A DNA stretch of 64,000 nucleotides from Tethya wilhelma (Eukaryota; Porifera; Demospongiae; Tethyida; Tethyidae), in assembly GCA_964030475.1 (NCBI GenBank), contig CAXIPT010000004.1:5651009-5715008 (forward strand), read 5' to 3'. A model generated the notes under the pieces. That model was not told the DNA's origin and searched no databases. It was given only the letters and a program-made list of their open reading frames with translations. A program made the position numbers and the translations under genes. Positions 10,801 through 22,739 of this stretch are shown here, piece by piece (the first letter of the stretch is position 1; every line of letters begins with the position of its first letter).

Positions 10801-11927
10801 TTATAATGTATACATGCAGTGTGCCGAGGCTTGTGCACCATTGGTGCCTTCATTTATTAATTTATAACCAATGCAAATAGGGGCAATAATTGGGTGTATA
10901 ATTTTTTCAAGTTGGTATGGCACCATACCTAGGAACAATAATAGTTTATTGTTGTATATCGATAATGTATGATATATAGTAGTTCAATATATTGTCCTCA
11001 TTTGTTTTGTTTGTTTTTCTAGAACCAGAGGAAGGCATGTCAAAGCTATTGTCTGCAAATGAGCTAAGAATTCTTGGACTGGTGTTAGCAAAGTATTTAC
11101 CATCACTGAAAGCAAATGGATTAGACGTTGAGAATGCCAAGCCAGGACAGTACACAAAGGAGCAAATCGTTGAACACTTGAGGAGAATTGGTCAAGATCA
11201 GTTAGCTCTACTTCTAAGCAAGAAACGAGGTAAGATTTTGTCTCCAGCATTGTACAGCCATGTTGATAATTGTGAAAAATGCAGCTATCATCTGTAAAAT
11301 GTAATAAGAATAATTATGCCTGTGCATTATCGAAATGTGCATACTTTTGCAGAAACATGTAATAAGTAACATGACATGAATGTGGGTATACCTACGTAAA
11401 TGGGGTGTGGCCGTACGTACGTTACGGAATCATTGAGCGTTGAAAAATTACAAGCATAAGCTGCTCGTAGATTGCCGCATAAGTGCATGCAAGCGAGCTT
11501 ACTAATAGAGAACCTAACAAACCTGAGCAAAAAGCGAACAGCCAGCACAATTTAGGAATTATGGTGAGACTCTGAAAGAATTAAGATTTTTGCATTAGTA
11601 TGTGGCCACGCCACATGACATCAAGGTAAAGATTTACTAGCAAAATTAATTACGAATAGATATTATTAACATATATACGCGTTTTCATGTGCATGTCAAC
11701 AAGGTTATAGTTGTTATTATTGTAGCGGACCTTCAGCTGTATTATCTGTAAAGAATTATATAGTAATGATACAAAACCATGCTCAATTCATAACTTTATC
11801 TTTAATTATACATGTACATTGATATAATATGCACAGGAATTCAAAACCTTCAGAGTGAGGTTTATCGTGATNTAGCTCTTGTTTTAACACATTTAGGCAG
11901 TAAACGAGGGTAAAAGACCCTAGTTCG

Positions 11928-12005
11928 GATGAAAAGAAGTTACTTTGTGTTGTCAAAGCTAGCTCAAATTCTTCTGTTTGTTTGGAAACCGCGTTCAAGT
12001 AAGTC

Positions 12006-12040
<35 letters not shown>

Positions 12041-12268
12041 GAGAACAAAATTGCGTGGGTGTAACTTTTGACTAGCGCTCTCTACGAGTGCTTTGGAAAG
12101 TTTCTGTAAGCTTTAGGCCTTACATACTGTTGGTAATCAGCCTAAAAGAGCTTCTGAGCAAGTGTGAAGGCTTAACTTTGTCTTGCTAGATTTTTATGGT
12201 GATAAACATTTTGTATTGTGTCTATGGGGCAGTTGGCCCATTCCTACTATACGTACTACCGTACGTAT
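11928..12268 (+). mobile_element. F2 interspersed repeat, copy 2
   Basis: Same blocks as the copy at 2914-3246, including an (AAGT)n run at about 12000-12040 and the end block CCATTCCTACTATACGTACT. It lies inside copy A where the GTPase exon should be, directly after the gap at 11872. Confidence 0.8.
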
Positions 12269-13334
12269 AATTAGTATAAAAAGGCCAATTTTGCTAAAAC
12301 TAAAGGGTATTTAGTTTTAGTTTTATTTTTGGTTTTAATTAACTGAAATAACAGTGCAGTGATGATTATGTATGCTCAGTCACTGCATATATTAAATTCT
12401 TATTGTATATAATATTATAATGCTTTAATACTGTTGCTATCCATAATGAATACAGCTGTAAAGCCCAGAGAACAGTCTATCAATATGCCCACTGCTTCAT
12501 CTCAACCTCGAGGTACACTCAACTGAAAACCCATTCATTCCAATTATTAATAACTGATCAGTGATTATTGTATATTGTATTAATAAGGACATTTTAATGT
12601 TTGTAGATAACCTATCTGAGTCTCAATGGGCTGATGTTGTTCATTATTTGAGAAAAATGGACCGAGAACAGATAAGGACGCTTGGTGGAGTGTTAGGGTT
12701 GGATATTTACAATCTTGAAAAAATGCAAGCAATACCTAATGATATGGTGAGAGCTTGGTTGAGAAAACAGGACAATGTAATAGAAAAATCTGGTGATACC
12801 CTCACATGGACAGTGTTAGCAAATGCACTCAAGAGAGTTGGCCAGAATGGCATTGCCAGTGACATTCTTAAACATGAGTGTGGACTGAATGACTCTCACA
12901 ATGATAGGGGTAAGTTAATAATTTTAATAATGATCAGTATTGACTTTTAAAAATTGTGTTTACAATACCGTAGTATTATGTTGATAAGAATTGTTTGTGA
13001 AGGTTTATTTTCATGGCTATTAATTTATATACTATATATTATTATTTTTCAATTGTCACAAAATTTTTCGCTATATACGTCTGTTTAGCTTGTGAAAATT
13101 TTTGATACTACAACATCATGCATTACGCATTACAAAGTCATTTCTTAAATTTTTTCAGAGAAATAGTAAAGCTTATGCATCACCTTTTACTAAATTTTGC
13201 TGTGCATATATACCTGCCCATTCTAGATAGTGACTCGAAAGACAAGCTTGATGCAGGAAATTCTGATAAGAGAAGTGAATTTAGTAACTAGTGACTATAA
13301 TTATGCAAAAAATAATTTTGTTATAATAAATATC

Positions 13335-13356
13335 ATACGTACGGTAGTACGTATAG
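13335..13356 (-). mobile_element. Left tip of interrupted F2 copy 3
   Basis: ATACGTACGGTAGTACGTATAG is the reverse complement of the F2 end block, minus the remainder of the element, which resumes at 14595 after the nested insertion. Confidence 0.75.
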
Positions 13357-14594
13357 CAGTCGAACCGCACGCGTACGCGGAAACACTCCTACGTTGAGAT
13401 TTATTTGCAAATGAATTTATTCATAAGGTCAAGTACAGCTAATTCGCGATTATGAAGTATGCAACGCATTGTTTTTATTTCTTTCACAGATTCTTGCTTT
13501 GCTCTTCCAAACTTGGTATGCAAGTTATACATTAAATAATCTAACTATCAACAAAGTCTAGTGTCCAGAGATTGGATTTTATGCTCATGGCAATCACCAA
13601 CAGACTGAAGATAGGAAACTTTACCCCCCAAGTTAAAGCTTTGGACATTTCTGTTTTAAGAGTAGCCAGCAGACAAAACCCAGTTTTCAGCCTTCTTAGA
13701 CTCCAATCCAAAGAATCATGGCCTCTATGTTTGTGTCCAGGTCTCAGAATGCTTGCAATCGATGGATTTAACAGCTTACATAAATGTACATTAAAATGTA
13801 GCTGTTCAATGGTAGGCACAAATCACAAACACTGTTTTGTATGAATTGGAGTACTTTCTAAAGTGATTTCAACTGTCAGAAGATGTGCCCAAATCAGAGC
13901 CTGCAGAAGACAAGAATTGAGACTATACATGAACTGTCATAAACTCAGTGTATGAATATTCATGATGTACTATTTCCATACAATTATGATAAACTTGACC
14001 AGGTCAAATAGTGCATTAGAATAACCTAGTGACAGACAGATATAACTTGTACAAGTCTGAGTATGCCCTATTGTGCTTCAAATTCAGTGGCAGAATACAA
14101 AAGTACAGAAAGTAGTATTGCAATACACAATACATTGAATTTATATGTATTCATATGTAGATCAGGGTGACTGCCCTTACAAAGGCTTTGGACATTTCCG
14201 TTTAAAAGCATTTGCAATACCAATAATTATATACCAGATGCTAAAGGCATTGTAGAACATAAATAAGCAAGCGAAAATTGTGTCCCTTACTTACCGGGTG
14301 ATATTCTTCTGGAAATAGTCATCACACACTGCTTGGCTGGTGTCTTCATGCAAATATTCACGGCAAGCAGACTCTTAGTATAACACTTGAGCTCATAAAT
14401 AGAGACTTATTTTATTCTTTGGACATCTGAGTATCCATTGATAGGCACAGATAGAGCCAAATCCCAATGCAATATGGCTAAAAACTTCGTTCTTCAATGT
14501 GTCTCCAAACGGCCAAAAAGCCGCCATTTTCCTGGTCACGCCCACTTACGTTGCAAACAAAATCAGGCGCGGATATTCCTGTGCGGTTCGACTG
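13357..14594. mobile_element. 1.24-kb DNA transposon nested in F2, 14-bp TIRs, 4-bp TSD
   Basis: Begins CAGTCGAACCGCAC and ends with its exact reverse complement GTGCGGTTCGACTG. It is flanked on both sides by ATAG; other F2 copies carry ATAG only once at this spot, so the ATAG pair is a 4-bp target site duplication and the boundaries are exact. I find no transposase in the interior, so the element is non-autonomous. I cannot assign a superfamily from TIR and TSD alone. Confidence 0.88.
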
Positions 14595-14900
14595 ATAGTA
14601 GGAATGGGCCGACTGTCCCATAGACACAATACAAAATATTCATGCTTATAAACTTTCAAGGAAAGTTAGTTAAGTATTCAAACTTATATAGAGCCTGTTT
14701 TAGACAGTTTTTCTAACTGTATGCACCCCAAAAAACTCACAGAAACTGTTTAGAGCGCTCTAGAGCGAACGCTAGCGGGAAGCCACAACAGTGCAATTTT
14801 GTTCTCCCCTTCCTTCCTTCCTAACTGACTTACTTGAACAAGATTTCCGGAAAATCGAAGCAACTTAGGACCGGTTTCACAGCACGAAAAGATGAGTCTC
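14595..14900 (-). mobile_element. F2 interspersed repeat, copy 3 (reverse, interrupted)
   Basis: Resumes with ATAGTAGGAATGGGCC and continues as the reverse complement of the other F2 copies (CATAGACACAATACAAAATA and the AGAGCGCTC block). Diverged more than the other two copies. Confidence 0.75.
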
Positions 14901-15634
14901 TGTGCAAAGTACGTCCTTTTTAACTTTTTAGCTACACAAATAGCGATATCCGAGAGCTAAGTAGCTCTGAAGTCTCTAACTAATATAAATTACTGTACTT
15001 TGCATAATAGCCAGGTAAAGGTCGACATTATTATAATATAAGCTATAATATTATACTTGCTGGTATGACGATCTTTGCCAGAGTCAAGCCTTGTTCCTAG
15101 GTCGTTATAGGTCTGGAGGGTATTATCTATGTCTGGAGTTTTGGAACGAAACTGGTAAATTACGTATGCGCAGGTATGCCTGCATACGTATGGCTGCACC
15201 ACTGGTTAAAACCTGTTCGAGAACCAGTTTGAAGCAGTTTCGGAGCAGTTTTCCTGAGGAAAGAAGTCTTTTTGTCCGCTGTTGTGAGTGGTTCCGAAGA
15301 TTTCGGCAGAGAGTCTTATAGCTTTGAAATTTTATGAACTTTCAGTTTGAGTTGCATTGATTCTACCTTTCTAAAGCTAAGTTGTTTGTCAGTATTAAGT
15401 GTTGTTTCAGTGTCTTGTAGTTGTGCTAAACTTCAGTGTACTGTATGTGTTAATTTGTTCTCTGTATAGTTCCCATAGTAAGTAGATAAGCTTCAATTTA
15501 TACTGTGTTGCTTAGTATATTATGCATAAACTGTAATTTGTTTCCCGCTGATAGCCTAATATAGTAATTTGTACATTTACCACTAAAATTAATACCATAG
15601 TAATTTTGTTGAAATTAATTCATACTTATACAAT

Positions 15635-15782
15635 ATGCCAACTAGACAGTTCAAGCAGCGTTCCAAACGAAAGCTGTATTATTTGGCTAAAAAAAAGCAA
15701 AGCTCTAACTNAGAGAAAGCTTTGCAGGATTATGAAACCAGTGATAACAAAATCTTTCTTCTCCTTGTAGTCCTGTCACAAG
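15635..15782 (+). pseudogene. Short Lys/Arg-rich coding fragment broken by a gap
   Basis: An ATG opens a basic peptide (MPTRQFKQRSKRKLYYLAKK) interrupted by the N at 15711. Frame resumes as EKALQDYETSDNK. The basic start resembles the N-terminus of many transposon-encoded proteins, but nothing specific is recognised. Confidence 0.3.
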
Positions 15783-16277
15783 ATCAATGAGCACAAGACA
15801 ACAGAAATAATAATTGACACTTGATTTCTGCTCCTTATCAGTTTCTATTGTGTATTATGGATTGGTTAATGTTATACAATTATTATGTTACAGTTATGTA
15901 ATGTTATACAAGCGGTGTTTTGTTGCTAAAAATAAATATAATAATGACATTTTGTGACGTATTTTGTTGATACTCAGGTACGAACGTTTGCATACTACCC
16001 CGTGTATTGTGCATTTTGCATTTTTAGTACTACGTAGTAGCTCGCGCGTTATGCGCACTTAAAACTGTAAGGTTTCTGTTTACAACCAGTTGTGGAACTG
16101 CTCTATTATAGGTTATATATGTATTAGATACATATGTATGATGTGATGTAGTAAAATTATACTGTGGACGTATAACTTTTCCTTCAAATGCTTTTTGTTG
16201 CCATTATACTCAACCATTTTGTCAAAAGTAAAATAGTATCTCATTCCTAAACTGTAAGTGTTCAAAAAAGTGAATGA

Positions 16278-16775
16278 ACAAGTATAATAAAAAATTTATA
16301 AAAATTAATGAGTGTAGGAATGGGCAGTGCCATAAAAAGTAATGAAACAAGGAATGTCACAATTTCGGCACTATCGGCACATGACTACTTCATTTTTTTA
16401 TGCCCGATTTTACTCTTCCAATAAGGTTGGCTATACCAAGTTGTAAGGAATGTCAAAATATTATGCTGCATTATGATTTGAAGTATGAATCAGATCCATT
16501 GACAACTTCAGTTTCAGTGTCCATTGTATACTCAATAATAATATTATCAGTTGCAGCTCAATGACTGACTCTAAGCCACTGTATACGTAATCGTTAATAA
16601 GAATGGTCCAAATCCAAGGCAATTGCAACACTTGGCAACAAGAAAAAATTTAAAAGGAAAAAATGAAGTAGTCATGTGCCGATAGTGCCGAAATTGTGAC
16701 ATTCCTTGTTTCATTACTTTTTATGGCACTGCCCATTCCTACACTCATTAATTTTTATAAATTTTTGTATTATTG
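16278..16775. mobile_element. F1 MITE-like element, copy 2
   Basis: Terminal inverted repeats of about 120 bp with the family core GTAGGAATGGGCAGTG and GGCACATGACTACTTCA. The loop is unrelated to that of copy 1. It is inserted 16 bp before the SAM exon of copy A and so supplies part of the acceptor region. Confidence 0.85.
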
Positions 16776-17282
16776 CATTGCATGTTTGCAGACTTCTCAA
16801 CAGAAATGTCACAACCTGCATTTATTGAATGGTTGAAAAGTAAACAAGTGCTTGAACGTGATTGGAAAACTTTAGACGGTAAGAGTTTTACTGCATGCCA
16901 TACTTAAATAATATGTCCAACCAGCAATCACACGCACCTTTTGCTAATTAGTTACTGACCTTTTTTCACATGCATGCAGAGAATGGTATCAATGCAATGG
17001 CATTTTCTATGCTGAATACAGAAGATCTAAAAGAGTTAAAAATATCATTTGGTGGTAGACGAATTATGATACCTCTCATTGAAGGAATTAACAAATAAAA
17101 CATGACTTTATGATTATAGTACTTTGTGTAATGCTGGCTATTATCACAATTATATAATGCAAGACGTTAATGTAATTTACTTTGATGTTGAGGTGTATTA
17201 ACTTTGTTCTTCTGCGTATGCGTCTAATGAAGTGTTTATGCAGACGTGGGAGGGGCTAGGCACATGCGCGCATGCTAATTTT

Positions 17283-17434
17283 TGGAAGCTGCTGGTTTCT
17301 ATGAGTCCACTCTTCAATACCAGCCATGCAGAGTTTTAACCTGCTGTAGACATGTATATACAGGCTCAAGACCGCCAGGTGCCTCATTATTGTTGCCAAA
17401 CAGAAGTGAAGAGAAGACTAACCTAGGCAATTGG
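17283..17434 (+). pseudogene. TTC17: Truncated duplicate of the last TTC17 exon
   Basis: GGAAGCTGCTGGTTTCTATGA and following sequence match the true last exon at 22124-22273. A central stretch is replaced by unrelated bases and the frame is broken. It is fused to the 3' flank of copy A (which matches the flank at about 35560-35670) at a TTTTTG microhomology. Its 3' part (ACCTAGGCAATTGG) is split by an F3 element. Confidence 0.85.
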
Positions 17435-17606
17435 TAGCCTCGTTCCCAGGCTCTCTCCCTGAATATTACACGCTGAAAAATAGGAAGGGAGAGATATATA
17501 TAGCTCTACGGGCAACGTCATTCACGTGATTTCGCGCGTACCAGGCTCTTTTCCCTTTTTATTTTTGCGCGCGCGCGTGCATAACTGGGAGAGAGCCTGG
17601 GAGCTA
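17435..17606. mobile_element. F3 element, copy 1, with 9-bp TSD
   Basis: Starts TAGCCTCGTTCCCAGGCTCTC and ends with a partly deleted complement (GAGAGCCTGGGAG). It is flanked by GGCAATTGG at 17426-17434 and 17607-17615. The intact exon at 22124-22273 contains a single related GGCAATTG, which confirms the insertion. Confidence 0.85.
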
Positions 17607-17675
17607 GGCAATTGGTGCACTATCACTTAATGTTGTAATATAATTATCTGCTGTTTTAAGTATATAATCAGCAAG

Positions 17676-17860
17676 ATGACTGCTCTGTCTCATTTACCAG
17701 GAACACGACAACATCCCCGGTATATCTGCATTGCTCAAGGTGACAAGTCGTACAGTTGGTCAAGTATGAAGTTCAGTTGTAATGCTGTTAAAGTTGGTGA
17801 TGTAGCTACTGAGAGTAGTGACGAGGACATTGAAAATTGTTCGTCTATAGGGTATCAGAC
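17676..17860 (+). pseudogene. Unidentified coding fragment ending at a gap
   Basis: About 60 codons open to the N at 17861; a TTTACCAG acceptor-like site precedes GAACACG. The sequence is Ser/Asp/Glu-rich towards the end and contains YICIAQGDKSYSWSS. No family recognised. Right of the N the sequence abruptly becomes homologous to 26513 onward, so the fragment belongs to different source DNA. Confidence 0.3.
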
Positions 17861-18039
17861 NTGCAGTCCACTGATAGCAAACTGGCGTCTGTAGTCAGGC
17901 AGTCAATATGAGTGGCAGGATCGAAATGTTTGTGGGATTTTTTGGCAATTTCTTAGTGACATCAACCAATCCGATGCGATACGTACGTACGTATACATAT
18001 ACCCAAATTACGATGACGTAATATTCGTATCCGGCCGGC

Positions 18040-18065
18040 CGGCCGGCCCCGCGCCCAGCGCCGGG
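18040..18065. repeat. GGCC-rich palindromic stretch
   Basis: Repeated CCGG/GGCC followed by CCGCGCCCAGCGCCGGGCC, isolated in AT-rich DNA about 80 bp upstream of the copy B start codon. Absent from the equivalent place upstream of 26767. Confidence 0.7.
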
Positions 18066-19056
18066 CCCTCTATAATAATTATTATAGCTATAGCGCTGGC
18101 AGGTGTTACATTGAAGTATCAACTCGAACTGTCATGGCTGAGGCTCTGGAATCAAGCGAACAGGGTGAGTTTAGGTAAAATATTCAAGTTCCAGTTGTAT
18201 CTAAACTAATGCCAGATGGGTGGTTCCATCGTTTTATTGGTATTGGTCCAAAAGGTTTCTCACTGTTGAAGTATATACTGCACGATACCTAAGATAAACT
18301 TACTATATAGCAGTATAAATCAATCATCATTATGAGTACAAATATTACTTACTATCTGCATGCCTATACATGATATATATCTATACTGTGCTATTATGAT
18401 ATTCGTTATTGAATGAACTGCAGTGCCCTCGGGAACACATACAACTGCCCTAAGAGTACTTACTCATAGTACAGATATTAAACTTGTGTACCATAGTGGT
18501 GTGGTCACTTTACTAGTGTACAACCACTTGTAACCTGGCAGAGAGCCTGCATATGTACGCATGATCACATGATTGACGTAGCTTGTAGAAATATCCATGC
18601 GATAGTGTATTGTAAAAACTCTCTCTATGGGATGGGAACCGAAGGCTAGGTTAGCCATGCAGTGACGGTACATGGGATATATTATGTAAAGTTTGATGAC
18701 GACCACACTCAATGTGGCATGAAACTGTGATGTCCAGGCTAGGCAACTTTATAATGACCATTATCCGGAATTTTAATACTTCTGTCTAGCCTAGTACATG
18801 CATGTACATATAATCAGTGTATAATCAGCGTAATAGTGACACACTAATCCTATCATGTACACAGCATGAATTTGTACAGAAAAGAATGGCCTTGATAACC
18901 AGCCTAGAAGGCAGAGAACTTAATTGGGCTGGTGAATGGACCAGCATATATAGTGTCGGATGACTATATCTTGGTAGTACCATGGTGATCTGGGTAGAGT
19001 GTAGTATAAAGTCATTATATCATATCTAGGAAGTGTTGAGCAATACTGGCAGCAGT

Positions 19057-19122
19057 ACCTGTTTACAGCTGTATATTCCTGGATTCATTACCTGTTTACA
19101 GCTGTATATTCCTGGGTTCATT
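19057..19122. repeat. Two-copy 33-bp tandem repeat
   Basis: ACCTGTTTACAGCTGTATAT recurs with a 33-bp period. No function seen. Confidence 0.85.
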
Positions 19123-19444
19123 ACCTAGTGCATGTAAGCCACTTCATGGTATACAAATCTTTAACCTTAACATAATTAGCTAGCAATCACTTAATTGCTT
19201 CCATAGTGACTTCCCAAGGCATGCACCTGTCTATTGTGGGTACAGAGCTAGGGATTCACTTGTGCTTGTCACAATTGAACTCTGTCTGTATAGTGAAAAT
19301 CAATCAGATAAACTACCCTCAGACTTAGTGTCACTCCCAGCAAGGAACACAGCTGCAGACTGGTGTGGATGATGGGAGGAATAACATGTAGTTTGTGGTG
19401 GGAAATCCAATTCATAGTACTGGTTGGCTTGTTTTTGCTTTTTC

Positions 19445-19481
19445 GTGCGTGTGTGCGTGTGTGCGTGTGTGCGTGTGTGTG

Positions 19482-19514
<33 letters not shown>
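19445..19514. repeat. (GT)n microsatellite with GC interruptions
   Basis: GTGTGC units passing into pure GT. Confidence 0.95.
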
Positions 19515-20847
19515 AGGTACAGTGACTGACAATGTCATGGTTATTTGCATGATTGTACCTATAGTAGTCCAGGAATGCATGGAGGAAAGCATTGAATTGT
19601 GTGACTATATAATGTGGTTATGTGACGTTATATCCCACCTAGTACTTTTTCTCCTGTTGACTTTTAGGTAATAAAACTCATGTTTCCCACCCTTGGGCAA
19701 AAAAGATGCGTAATAAAGCCATAATTCCCTCCTCTAGGCTATTGTTTGTAGTGCATTGTTCAATAGAAACTCAGCTTTGCTCATTGCAGACTAGCTTATT
19801 TGCATAATTATTGTTTCCAAGAAGAATGTTAAAAAAAATATGTTTCTAAGAAGAATACATAACTGTGCATATGAAAGCTAGAAAACTAGATCTTTACAGC
19901 TGAGCAAAGTTTAGCTAATGGTTGTGGCTTGGCTTCTTAGTGTAGTAGTCGTAGTAGTAGTAGTAAATACTGAACTATGAACTATAAACTCAAATAAAAC
20001 CACAAAGTGGCTGGAGTCAAACAGTTTAGCTAATTCTGAGTCAGCAGTTTTTCTGAGCCAGTTGTTAGCTACAGCTCGAGGTTTGCTGCTTTCAGTTTTG
20101 TTTTGGTCTAGCGTAGAGTAGTAAAACTAAGCCACAGTTATCTAAAAACAAGTAGCGTTCAGTTTACTAGCTAACTAGCTAGCTAAACTAGAAGTAGCTA
20201 GCTACGTTTATGAGTTGCTATTTTGAGCACTTATTCTGGACACTCCATTGTGGGCAGAGGATTTCCTGGGTGGAGTTTGGTTTCTTCAGCTGGAAGAAGA
20301 CTCGAGCCTGAAGTTTCTGGAGCTGACGAGTAGCTGCATCTTTTATAAATGAAGAACGTGACCACTAAACAAAACTAGGTAGAGCTGTTACTAAGATAAA
20401 TCTGTATAGAGCGCGCCTCCATTTAACCAATTAAAGTAGTGATGCAGTTAATGCACACTTAATTGACAGTTAATGCACACTTAATTGCTGACGTAAACAT
20501 CCTTGCCCTCGGGCATCGGACGTTTACTGCCATAATTCCCTACCTACTGTGCATTAACTATTACTTAAGGTTGGTGTATTTTGAGTAGGTGAGACTTTTG
20601 TTATCGCTAATTTAATTAGTGAATCGTGAAGGGGTGTGTCCAAGATTTCTATATCAAAATATACAAAATAAAAGTGTTCAGGAGGTGCTGGAGATCATTT
20701 TTGTGCAAAAACTAGCGACTGGAAGTTGTCTTCGAACAAGTGACCGGAAATTAGACCACATCAAAGCACTTCAAAACATTCTTTGAAAAACGCGGACCGC
20801 AGGCACTTAAAAAAAAAAAAAAAAAAAAAGAAAAAGAAAAATTACTC
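19515..20847. other. AT-rich spacer without a recognised gene
   Basis: Contains clusters of short TAGC/AGCTAG palindromes near 20165-20215, a GTA trinucleotide run near 19940, and a pyrimidine-poor A-tract (20809-20840) running into the N at 20848. No reading frame of interest. Confidence 0.6.
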
Positions 20848-20848
20848 N

Positions 20849-21216
20849 TAAAAATTTTGTAAAAAATAAGCAGTGTAGGAATGGGCAGTGCTCTAAAAAG
20901 CAATGAAACAAGGCAAGACTCGGAACTCCGGCACATGACTACTTCATTTTTTTTGCCTAAGTCTCATAATCTCACATAGGTTTTATACGTACCTGCATGC
21001 TTGCTGTTATTTCATCCCCATAGCAAACCATGTAGCTGAAGATTGTATGACTATATATATTGACCAAAATAATGAGCTGGGGCATGCATATGTCCAGCTA
21101 AGTGACTGAAATGAAGTAGTCATGTGCCGGAGTTCCGAGTCTTGCCTTGTTTCATTGCTTTTTAGAGCACTGCCCATTCCTACACTGCTTATTTTTTACA
21201 AAATTTTTACTACTTG
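20849..21216. mobile_element. F1 MITE-like element, copy 3
   Basis: Terminal inverted repeats of about 110 bp with the family core; the left end abuts the N at 20848. Either strand of the arm gives the same short false reading frame. Confidence 0.85.
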
Positions 21217-21558
21217 TAATATTATGACTAAATTTGCTTTGTTATATGATTGCTACAATAACTTTTGTGTAATAATATTATGTGGTGGTAATATAATTAT
21301 GATCCAAGTGTCTAAAACATTCTAAATACATTTTAGTAATTACATGTGTCTTATTACCAAAGAGCTATGATAACTGTAAACACACATAACTCTGTGTGTA
21401 AAGCAGAAACATAGCTACACATAGCTCTGTGTGCAAAACGAATTACAGCTATAACCATAGCTCTATGTAAAATGAATTGGCTACACATAACTCTGTGTGT
21501 ATATAGACCGCGTAAAGATCAACTAATTCAATGTTTGTTGTTGTTGTTTTTTCCACAG

Positions 21559-22273
21559 GCTTCTCCATCACTCGTGGTCACCCACTTTACAATGGCCAAC
21601 ATGCTTGCTGCTCAGGTACACAATAATAATGTACTCCCATTGGCAAGTGTATACAAGTACAAGTGCAGTTGTATACAAAACCTGTTAACCCTCGGCGTGT
21701 GAAACACACTGAAAGTGTTAATAGTAGCTGTTTTTTTCCATGTGTGTGTGTGTGTGTTCACTCTTAATCTGAAGAATAAAAAGTCTACTCTGAAAATATG
21801 GACATAAGCATTGAATATTGATGTTTGTCTAAGAAAAGTATATTTTTTAGAAGCTAAAAGCTTATAGTTCCTATGCTATGCCAGATTTTCAGTCTGATTC
21901 ATCGCTCGAGCAGCAGCTGCACCTTGATTTTAATCAGCTGCAGTATCATTAATGCTTGGATGTATGAAGTATAGAAAGTGTTAAACAACAAACAACATAG
22001 AAACAATTTTTATTTGTTCATTTTAATCCTTTTACTAGAATTTTTGATTGAATGTTTAAACTTTACCTTAAACTTTTGTTTTATCATTCATGCACCTGTT
22101 AAAATGTCACTATTTTATTCTAGGGGTTCTTTTTGGAAGCTGCTGGTTTCTATGAGTCCACTCTTCAATACCAGCCTGAGTTCCAACCAGCCATTGATAG
22201 GCTCAAGACTGCCCGGTGCCTCATTATTGTGGCGAAACACAGAAGTGAAGAGAAGACTGACCTAGGCAATTGA
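21559..22273 (+). CDS. TTC17: TTC17-like protein, last two exons
   Basis: Exon 21559-21615 (VVTHFTMANMLAAQ) and final exon 22124-22273 (GFYESTLQYQPEFQPAIDRL, stop TGA at 22271) have proper AG/GT borders and phase 0. They match the C-terminal TPR of TTC17 (helix pair NHFTLGNVY-like and YESTL-QPEF-like). They lie about 12 kb beyond the preceding forward exon at 9230-9357. The intervening exon is inverted at 9616-9735, and one helix-pair exon is missing. Confidence 0.85.
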
Positions 22274-22739
22274 TGCACGATCACTTTATGTTGTATGTGT
22301 TGTTTTAAGTGTATAATATGGTACATAATGTTATAATCCGATTGACTGTACATGTATCAGTGTTATGTCAGCATTTTGTTTATTATTTATAATAGCATGA
22401 AAATTATAGGGGTCTTCTTAGAGTAAGTAATATTGATCACCATCAATATCAGTTGACATTGACCTTGTGACTACTTCTTCAAGATTGGTACCACAATGTG
22501 ACACGCAAGACGTACAGTCCGTGAAAATAATTAATATCGTGTAATTATAATGCATAAAATTTCTTCCAGCCCCACCCACTTTCCATAATCAGGTGTGTCC
22601 GAATATATCTGATAACATTATTAAAAATTATAGCTTCTACTTTCTATACGTACGTATAGACGTTACTGATACTATATTATATATATAATAGCTATTTGTC
22701 TGTGTATGCATGCAATTGCATGCGTTTATCGTGCCGCAT
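22274..22739. other. TTC17 3' flank
   Basis: AT-rich DNA after the stop codon. TTTATAATAGCATGAAAATT-type sequence is present but no canonical AATAAA is evident on the plus strand here. A 12-bp ATATATAT/TATATA palindrome lies near 22677. Confidence 0.5.

Larger units (their letters stand above)
11023..17098 (+). pseudogene. Degenerate or partial copy A of the Roc-like GTPase/Death/SAM gene
   Basis: Exons matching the complete gene at 26767-35419 in order: 11023-11229 (death-fold-like domain with LSANELRILGLVLAKYLPSL), 11837-11871 (first 12 codons of the GTPase exon, then N at 11872), 12456-12512, 12607-12909 (Death domain), 13227-13283, 16792-16878 and 16980-17098 (one SAM domain, stop at 17096). 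The 2.3-kb GTPase exon beyond its first codons, the Ig-like exon, the first SAM and one C-terminal SAM are missing. An F1 element sits just before the SAM exon, and a nested transposon lies within the copy. Remaining exons keep open frames and splice sites, so this is either a young pseudogene or an allele-like copy broken by assembly gaps. Leader exons are absent upstream. Confidence 0.75.
17862..19390 (+). pseudogene. Copy B: promoter, first exon and first intron of the GTPase gene duplicated
   Basis: From 17862 (TGCAGTCCACT) the sequence matches 26513 onward. It includes the first coding exon 18134-18164 (MAEALESSEQ plus one base, GTGAG donor) against 26767-26797 (MAEAPESSEK). Intron blocks such as GGTATTGGTCCAAAAGGTT (about 18240) and ACCCTCAGACTTAGTGTCAC (about 19317) match 26930 and 27970. 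No downstream exons follow, so only a truncated product is possible from this promoter. Confidence 0.75.

Noticed and set aside
20751..21325. Two short frames starting MCRSSESCLV on opposite strands
   Set aside because: They are the two inverted arms of F1 copy 3, not genes.
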